The notes beneath the pieces were generated by a model, which saw only the letters and a program-made list of their open reading frames with translations, was not told the DNA's origin and searched no databases. DNA of 64,000 nucleotides, from NCBI GenBank assembly GCA_038030265.1, contig CM075937.1, positions 25,834,198 to 25,898,197 of the forward strand, given 5' to 3'. A program made the position numbers and the translations under genes. Source of the DNA: Corythucha ciliata. Lineage: Eukaryota; Arthropoda; Insecta; Hemiptera; Tingidae. The stretch's first letter is position 1, and each line of letters starts with the position of its first letter. This document shows positions 57,282-64,000 of the stretch, one piece after another.

Positions 57282-57828
57282 AGGGTGTACAAAAAGCGAC
57301 TGGACAGAGAAAAGCCAGTCAAGAGGCAACTTAATTTTGATCGAAATGACTATTTGCACTTTTCGAAAATTCCGCTTTGTTTCCGAGATATCCACCATTT
57401 TCTGATAATTTCAGAAACAGCTTGTTGCACACGCAATAATTGTTTAAAGAGCCTTTTTTAATCCAGATCAGACGACATCTACTACGTTTTTAATCAGCTT
57501 ATTTTCTGACTACTTCACCATATCACCAATACTTCCGGAAATAAGTTTCCTCGCTAATAAGCTGATTCAAAACGTAGTAGACGTCGTCTGATCTGGATAA
57601 AAATAGGCTCTTTAAATGCAAAATTTTGTGCTCTTTCCAATGGGCTCATCAATTTTGCCATTGCAACAATTATTGCGAGTGCAACAAGCTGTTTCTGAAA
57701 AAATCAGAAAATGGCGGATACCTCGGAAACAAAGCGGGATTTCGGAAAAGTGCAAATAGTCATTTCGATCAGAAATGAGTTGCCCCTTCACTGGTTTTTC
57801 TCTGTCCAGTCGCTTTTTGTACACCCTG
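57282..57828. mobile_element. mariner-type MITE upstream of the cysteine-rich gene
   Basis: Ends CAGGGTGTACAAAAAGCGAC and GTCGCTTTTTGTACACCCTG with TA on both sides (57280-57281 and 57829-57830). The arms are about 200 bp and pair through GAAATGACTATTTGCACTTT and the region of CAAGCTGTTTCTGA. The interior is non-coding, and the length is 547 bp. Confidence 0.88.
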
Positions 57829-57998
57829 TATATGGACGGTATATAGCGGAGTTGAACAACGAATTCAATAAAGCACGACCACGCGAGGCTGTCTCTCCGC
57901 GATAATATCTTTATTTTTTCAGAACCGGTTTCGGTCACACATTCCCGGTGACCATTCTCAACTGAAATGATGAACAATTCTGACAAATAATTCATTTA

Positions 57999-58155
57999 GG
58001 CCCATTTTCACCAACAAAATTGATCTCGTTTAAAGTTGATCGTGATTAGTTTCCAATATAGCGACCCATATGAATTCTGAACTAAACGGAAAGTGTTTAC
58101 ATTGTAATCGTGATCAGTTGTCGATCTTGGTTTACGAAGTTGGTGAAATCGGGGC
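57999..58155. mobile_element. Harbinger-like MITE, TTA target duplication
   Basis: Ends GGCCCATTTTCACCAAC and GTTGGTGAAATCGGGGC with TTA on both sides (57996-57998 and 58156-58158). It is 157 bp and non-coding. Confidence 0.8.
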
Positions 58156-58506
58156 TTAGAAACGAAACAAAACTGGCTTATTTACAAATACCTGTATGTT
58201 AATTATCCGGCGAGTAAAGGGCACGCTCCCCTGCCCTTTTCAGTGATGTAAACTCTTGAAAAATTACAAACAAGACAAGTGTAGTTGATAAATAAATTAC
58301 GTGCAACAAAAATAAAATAAAATAAAAATGAATAAATAAATACCTATAGGACGTCAATACATTAAAAAAATTTAAAAACTACTCAGGGGTAGGTAAGCTC
58401 TTCCGCAGGAACACACTACAAAATCGACTGCAATGGCAGTTTTTTGTTTCTCCCACAGGGTAAATAATCTAAAACGGACAACATTGGAGGGGGGTAACAC
58501 TCGAAC

Positions 58507-59261
58507 TAGAGGTGTGACGTGAAAGCTTTTGTCGATCACAGTGACAAAAACCAGTGATTTTGTCACTTAAGTGACTACTGTAGCAGTTCGTTTGAGCAAA
58601 CGCCTAATGTCACCGGACTCCGGATTCCCAAACTCAACAAAGCCTATTAATCGGGCAAATGAGAGACACGATTTCGCAAATCAATTTTGTTTGCATCGTT
58701 TATGAAAATAAAAAAATATCTTTTTCCAAGAAGTTACCCGTGGAAAACTCCTATGAACGTCAAACCCACAGCCTCAAATGCAAACATGAAGGTGAGTCAT
58801 ATGGCTCAAAAACTGCAATGCACGAATTTACCTAGGAAGGTGTTTTAAAAAAAGTAAAATTATACAAGATCGCCGTAGCACAGATCTTAGAACACGAAGT
58901 GTATGAAAATATATTACCTACACTAAAGGTTAAATATTAACGATAAGTCCAAGAAAAGTCAATAGACGAGGGATAGACTTGGGGAGAATGCTACTGAGTT
59001 CATTGGGGCGATAGAGGAACTGGTAAAGTGCTATGTGGTAACCTGCGAGGATGGCTAGGTGACGGCTCCAATATTTTAATTCAAGAGACTCTAGCGCAGT
59101 GAAGCGATAGAAGTGACGAATGAAGAGGCGATACAAGTGAAGAGGAATGTCACCGTTAGAGGGTCGGAACGGTGATTTTAATGTGGTCGTCACCGGAGCC
59201 AACAGTGACGGAGTAGTCACAGTGACAAAATCACAGACAGTGAAATCACACCTCACCTCTA
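58507..59261. mobile_element. hAT element 1 in Penelope-like copy 2
   Basis: The 8-bp duplication ACTCGAAC is at 58499-58506 and 59262-59269. Ends are TAGAGGTGTGA and CACCTCTA, the classic hAT terminus. The interior is non-coding with repeated GTCAC/GTGAC words. The apparent 211-codon frame at 58930-59565 is the Penelope-like frame running on into this insert. Confidence 0.88.
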
Positions 59262-60660
59262 ACTCGAACCTTTCGTTCAGGCATGATATGTCGAGCTCTT
59301 TAGCTCTCTGTAAATAAAGCCTCCTCTGACTACCACAGCACAGAACCTCCGCCATGTGACCGTCCGGACCGCATCCGCCATTTATGTGCGCAAAGAAGGA
59401 CGAATCCACCCTCCTTTGATGCTTCTTCCTCCGTGTCTTAAATTTTCTGGACGTACGCCCCCAGTAGCTTGCCCCACAGTTGCCACATTCGGGTCTATAA
59501 CAGTGGCGGGTTTTCAGCTGAGGCAAGGTAGGCATCGCCTCAGGAAGAAAAACAACAGAAATCAAGGGTTAAATTAATTTTAAAAATATCCTTTTTTGGT
59601 TTTAAAAATGAAAAAAAGTCATCATGTACGGTCACAAAAATTAAGTTTTTCTCGGATGTCCTCTAGCGGCTAAATGGACACTTATATTAGTTGAATTGGT
59701 CCGCTTCATTGACGGTAGAGGTGCAGATCCAAAGATCCCCCCTGAGAAACCGATGGGCGAGGAAAAATGTTAACCGTTGCCTAAGGTGCCTAGATGGGGA
59801 ACGAGTAGAGGAAAGGATAAAGGGGCCAGGGGGTGCCCTCTGCCTCGCCTAAAGCGCGTGCGTTCGTTAGGCGACGGCTAACAAGTAGAAAATAAACGTT
59901 ATGATCGCATGGTGAAGACTAGAATTTATATTATTTTATCAATCTCGTGAGTTATCGGGCCGGCAGGTCGCGGCAGTGTGATACCTTCTTGTACCTGATT
60001 AATTATTTCCGTTTCTGTTCTTGATTCTTCCCAACGATGAGTAGAAAAACATCGTTTAGTCAATATTTTTTATTCTATTTGACGCTTTTAATATGTAATT
60101 CAATAGTCCTCTTACTGAGGTAAAAATGAATCGCCCTGCGGATATCATTTGTATGTTGATAGAAACTCCGTTCCGCTCATGGGAGGAATCTCATGGATTT
60201 AATTATTCAATGTAAATAGACCCACCCTAAAAATAACCCGTCAACAAAAAGGGTAAAATTGTTCAAATTCCATGCTCTGGGATCTAGGTACTCGTAAGTG
60301 AACTTGCTAAGAGCTGCACGTTGAAATAAGTATTTGTCTTGTATTAAGAGGCAATTGACGCGTGTATGGGTCGTACTCAAATAATTTTGTTCTATGTTGC
60401 GCGCTCCATCTTGTGCTGTTCTGTGCACAGATGGATGTTGGGGGGGGGGAAGGGTTATCGCCTCACCTGTTTTTGGCCCCTAGAACCGCCACTGGTCTAT
60501 AAACTCCACTTTTATCCTCGATTGTAGTTCGGTCCTTATACCCCGGCTGGTTTGGCCTTTTGACACTCTGCAGCTACAAAAAGCCACATGGTATCCCTTG
60601 GACTGTAGTATGCTCTGGAGACCCTGGGATATCCCTTCAATAAACGGAAGAACTAATGCT
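59262..60660 (-). pseudogene. Penelope-type GIY-YIG endonuclease, interrupted
   Basis: The readable part begins with the linker near 60660, shifts frame near 60585, and reads EDKSGVYRPECGNCGASYWG across the hAT insertion site. Then come RTSRKFKTRRKKHQRR and LYLQRAKELDISCLNERFE, ending at the second hAT at 59262. The CxxC pair and the Gx4-RR-H helix of GIY-YIG are present, and the usual YIG is YWG. It corresponds to the copy 1 domain at 9136-9642 but is clearly diverged. It is not functional because of the two insertions and the frameshift. Confidence 0.8.
59501..60494. mobile_element. hAT element 2 in Penelope-like copy 2
   Basis: The 8-bp duplication GTCTATAA is at 59493-59500 and 60495-60502. 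Ends are CAGTGGCGG and CCGCCACTG, followed by related GGTT/AACC and GAGGC words. The 994-bp interior is non-coding and AT-rich in the middle, with a run of 9 G near 60440. Confidence 0.92.
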
Positions 60661-60675
60661 AAATGACCTCGCTGA

Positions 60676-62285
60676 CTATGCTGAATATACAGGAAGAATT
60701 AAAAAGCTATCATTTTTGTTAAGACTGATTTTTAAGAGAGTTTGATTGGACATTTTCACGAAAGTGGCAACTGATTGACGACTAAGTTTAATTGCCATAA
60801 GGCATCCCCCCGACGGCCTGCCAACAGTAGACGTCTTTTTAGCGGGAATCCAAGACAAATTGCAATTAGGAAAGACAGTAGAGTACTTAGCAAAATTCTT
60901 CTCCTCAACAAACGTTTCAAATAAAACAAATACATCCACTTCATTGAGACATTTCAAGAGAGTATTGAGATAAACCAGCTTACTAAGACCACAAACATTG
61001 TACGCCATGATCGATAAACCTGAAGGGCCGAATTCTTCTGCGTCGTGTCGTCAGGGTCAGGGCATCGGCTCACTGGCGTCTACGGGTGGGGCGGCCGTGG
61101 CGGGGTTGACTCCGGATTCCTTAGTGTACCTAAGCAAACTTTTGCAGGGTCCTCTGGAGTTTTTGACTACCCTCCGCTCTATATTTTTTAGACTTTTTAT
61201 CGGCATCCGATACCACACTGCGATCCGGCGATATTTTGCGATATTTTGTAGGCTTTGAACTACCCCTTTATTGTCACACAATATTAATAATTTATTCTGG
61301 TCTAACTCACTGAAGTATCTCAGTGCTTCTACTATAGCGACAAGTTCGGCTGTAAATATGGGTGTTGTCGAACGTAAAAAAAAAATTGTTTGTAAATTAT
61401 TTTTCCAGTTGTAGCTCTGAATCGTAAATAGCACAGCCCACGCCAGAACGGGAGACTGAACCATCCGTATATATTTTATAATAATCCGGGTATAAACGGG
61501 AAATTCTCTCTTCGGTCGTTTGGACCAAGGAACTGTTTGGCTCGGGGTTCTGAGGATAATTGATTTTGATATTTAGACCTGACAAAAATGAGGAATAAAT
61601 TGGCCCTGGTAGACTAAAAATTGGTAGTATATTACTCGAGAAGACCTGTTGACAAATGATGTTAATATTGCGGAAACTTGAGGTCAATAGAGGGGATTTT
61701 TTTTCTTCCAGTAGTTGGACGTTAAATCTAGTTGGTTTAGGTTTAAAATTTGATTCAATAAGTTTGTATATAGACCTTTGATTTTTAAGAGCATTCTATC
61801 GGATAAAATTTCCCTCCTAATTTGCAATGGACACTCTCCCGCCTCTCTAAGCATAACGTCTATGGGAGTCGATTTCAAAAAACCCAGGCATAGCCTAATA
61901 CACTTATATTGCGTTATATCCAACTTGTGTAGGTGAGTGTGTGATGCCTGGCCATAAAAACCCGCGCCATAACCGAATATTGAGCGTACATTAGCTCTGT
62001 AAAAAAGTAACATTATTTTAGGATCCGCTCCCCAACGGCAGTGGCAAACCATAAGCATTATATTTACATATTTTTCGGCTCTTGTCACAAGTTGTTTTAT
62101 GTGACTAGACCAGTTTAATTTACGGTCTAGGGTAATTCCCAAAAATTTTACTTCTGCAGAAATGGGGAAAGTAGAGCTTCCAATGTCGGCTATATTTTGG
62201 GAGTGGGAATGCATGAGATCGATTAAAAGGACATATTACAGATTTTAGTGGGGATATATCCAGCCCGAGGTTAAGGAGAAAGGAC
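60676..62285 (-). pseudogene. RNase H-bearing non-LTR retrotransposon pieces in head-to-tail order
   Basis: From 62285 downward the minus strand reads a reverse transcriptase end (LGLDISPLKSVICPFNR, then VKFLGITLDRKLNWSSHIKQ and the thumb to 61684) and RNase H (KIYTDGSVSRSGVGCAIYDS at about 61490, then ELVAIVEALRYFSE and LILCDNKGVVQSL). RNase H is cut near 61190. A Pro/Ala-rich tail follows, then the start of an endonuclease (MAYNVCGLSKL at 61008 to 60676). The endonuclease belongs at the 5' end of ORF2, so it must come from a second copy placed after the first, or from a rearrangement. Frameshifts are present in all parts. Confidence 0.8.
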
Positions 62286-62406
62286 CGAAATGAGAGTTAT
62301 TGCTTAATTACTTCCCAGGACTTTTAAATAGATAAAAATGAACTTTGTGGAAGATACAAGAGAACTTCATGAATAAAATGCGCACGTTAACTTGTATTAC
62401 ACCATT

Positions 62407-62596
62407 CTATTCACTACAACTCTTTTTCAATAATAGCATTCTGAGTTTGATCTCTTCGTCCAACAATTCCTGGGATTTTATTCGTTTTTCCAGAAGTTTT
62501 AGTTCCAAGACATGCTTTTCTTCTTCCGTTTGAAGCTTTTTTTCGAGAACGCTAATTTTTTTTTCAGCCAGGGTCTCCAATTGTGCACTGGCTGAG
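62407..62596 (-). CDS. possible terminal exon, coiled coil
   Basis: After a TCACAG acceptor the minus strand reads AQLETLAEKKISVLEKKLQT and on through ELKLLEKRIKSQELLDEEIK to LLLKKSCSE and a stop (62407-62409). It has a strong heptad pattern with alternating E and K. The previous exon was not found. A candidate at about 63110-63018 (MDWSNPIPIM..DDRDRD, GTAATT donor) is in the wrong phase for a direct join. Function unknown. Confidence 0.4.
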
Positions 62597-63137
62597 CTGT
62601 GAGTTTTTTTTTTTTTTTTTGTATTACCTTTTGTTGTTTAGCTGAACACTTAAAAAGGAGTACACGGAATTATACTTGTTGGATTGACGACTTTTATGTT
62701 TCTTTCAACGTAAACGAGAACCATTCGTGAATCGTTCTGCTTTGCAAAAGATAGCAAACTAATCTAAATTAGTTTGAGTGCATCGCATAACGATTTGAGA
62801 ACGGATGTCGGGAAAGATACAACAAACCTTACCCTCTTCGTAATGACTGTTTTAACTGTTAACATACTCACTCCTTTGAGGAGTGAGAGACCTCTTCAAC
62901 CGTACTGCTTTGAGTCTGACCATGAATGTCAATATGGACAGTGCTTTCTGTATAACGTAAAACATGAAATTAAAAGTCTCCTACCCAATATAAATAGTTC
63001 TTCTAATTACCATCCCTGTCTCTGTCATCTCCAATGTCCGATTCGGAAACTCTCGGATTCAGAATTGCGGGTTTTTCGGTTTGAAGCATTATCGGGATAG
63101 GGTTCGACCAGTCCATCACCAATTCACTCCCTCCCTT

Positions 63138-63178
63138 CTTCTTCTTCTTCTTCTTCTTCTTCTTCTTCTTCTTCTTCT
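63138..63178. repeat. (TTC)n microsatellite
   Basis: About 13 TTC units in a row. On the minus strand one frame reads a Lys run that stays open into KGGSELVMDWSNPIP, so it could be coding, but this is unproven. Confidence 0.85.
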
Positions 63179-64000
63179 CCATTTCCTTCTTCCATCACTG
63201 ATGTAAAAGTTATAGCTGACAGGCCAGTAGCTAAAATTTGAAGGCAAAAAATGTTAACTCTTTCAAGAATTTACTTTCCGGGTGGGAGAGGGTAGCAACA
63301 AATCTCGTACCATATTTTAATTTTTGCTATGTTTGATACACCGTCCGTCTTTTTATTTTCTAAAATGCTCTTATGCTGGTTTGCGATTCTAATCAGCAAC
63401 CTTTTTTCACCCGGCGAAAAGTTGACACTTCGCAACCTCTTTTCTGGATAGAAATGAAGGAATACACTCAACTTTTATTTTTTTAAAGAATATACATTTT
63501 AGTGCGTATATAGGTACTAAAACTTACTAAAGGTAGTAGCACAATTCATTTTCACTCGAAAACAGGAAACTAAAGAACAATCGACAAAAACGAATACAAA
63601 CAGCTCGTCACAAATGATATTAACATGGAGGTAGGAGTAGCAGAAATACGGGCCTAATGTGAGTCAAAAATATCTCCTTGTGCTGTGGCAGAGAATACAA
63701 GGTACCTATTCTTTCTTAAAAGTACATTATATTAATTTATTATGAAATTCAGCGCGTTCTCAATTATGAACCATTCCGACCAATAGAATTCAGCTAGAGT
63801 GTAATTAGGCCCCGCCCACTCGGCCGGTTTGTCAATGAGCCACTTGCACATTTTTTGGAAACATTTTTTCCTTGAAGGTAATAAAAATAGAAAAGGGTTG
63901 GCGCATTGTTTTTCAATATCAACGAAAATTTAAATTAATATGAATTTTCAAAGTAGGGAATTTTATGGGCCAGCTAAAAACACCCCGCGCCATGTTGATT
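63179..64000. other. right edge, nothing recognised
   Basis: Short frames only. The 66-codon minus-strand frame at 63271-63471 has no domain I can name. The window may end within a gene or intron that continues beyond it. Confidence 0.3.

Larger units (their letters stand above)
57895..60660 (-). mobile_element. Penelope-like element copy 2, split by three DNA elements
   Basis: On the minus strand the order is the end of a reverse transcriptase-to-endonuclease linker (LPFIEGISQGLQSILQSKGY, about 60660-60600), a GIY-YIG endonuclease, and a 3' region with the stem-loop motif GGTCAC..GTGACCGAAACCGGTTC (about 57940-57910) followed by AATAAAG. Two hAT elements (59501-60494, 58507-59261) and a Harbinger-type MITE (57999-58155) lie inside, each with readable target duplications. 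The 5' part of the element is missing. Confidence 0.8.

Noticed and set aside
58930..59565. A 211-residue protein with a novel C-terminal domain
   Set aside because: The first part is a GIY-YIG fragment, and the rest is the frame running into a non-coding hAT insert.
1..64000. CRISPR arrays, prokaryotic operons or rRNA genes
   Set aside because: No regular spacer arrays, Shine-Dalgarno-led gene clusters or rRNA-like sequence were seen, and spliced genes show that the window is eukaryotic.

Overview
This is a eukaryotic, metazoan window with intron-split genes, canonical GT/AG splice sites and a very heavy load of transposable elements. The mix of R1-clade and RNase H-bearing non-LTR retrotransposons, Ty3/gypsy, Penelope-like, pogo/mariner/hAT/Harbinger-type DNA elements, a tRNA-derived SINE and a trypsin-fold serine protease homolog points to an arthropod, probably an insect. 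The species cannot be fixed from the sequence alone. Long G or C homopolymers (10-13 nt) recur across the window.

Region 1 (1-12.3 kb) holds no convincing host gene. It contains a 1.4-kb foldback element (475-1896), three tandem units of about 0.7 kb with a hAT element full of GATAA motifs inserted in the first (2030-4330), a tRNA-derived SINE (5060-5372), degenerate 145-bp repeats, and a truncated Penelope-like element (8929-9960) with a GIY-YIG endonuclease reading frame broken by one stop codon. Region 2 (12.3-18.4 kb) carries one single-exon gene on the minus strand (13148-14224), a secreted trypsin-like protein that has lost catalytic His and Ser, and then a solo LTR (16762-17263). Region 3 (18443-22216) is a nested insertion: 12-bp direct repeats enclose long inverted arms, a dead pogo/jerky-type transposase, a 136-bp hairpin, and a 287-bp MITE with an 8-bp target duplication lying inside the transposase.

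Region 4 (23.2-35.4 kb) is a retrotransposon graveyard of three broken gypsy copies. A GC-rich R1-clade non-LTR element (27786-31328) has inserted into the second, and its insertion is flanked by a perfect 536-bp duplication of gypsy pol. Two THAP-domain fragments lie nearby (23.2 kb and 36.1 kb).

Region 5 (38.9-57.2 kb) is the genic core. PERK/PEK, the ER-stress eIF2-alpha kinase, is on the minus strand with 16 exons that I could join in frame to 992 codons. SGSM3, a TBC-SH3-RUN RabGAP, is on the plus strand with 14 exons and 792 codons. The two are divergent, with start codons about 630 bp apart. A third, unrecognised cysteine-rich gene of 3 exons and 239 codons (minus strand) converges on the 3' end of SGSM3. 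Introns of PERK and SGSM3 are full of nested MITEs.

Region 6 (57.2-64 kb) is again transposon-derived: a mariner-type MITE, a second Penelope-like copy split by two hAT elements and a Harbinger-type MITE, and a rearranged non-LTR element. Two unassigned low-complexity or coiled-coil coding fragments lie at the right edge. No wholly new gene system is evident. The strongest unusual signals are the 536-bp target duplication, the layered insertions with readable target-site duplications, and the stem-loop motif shared by the Penelope-like arms.
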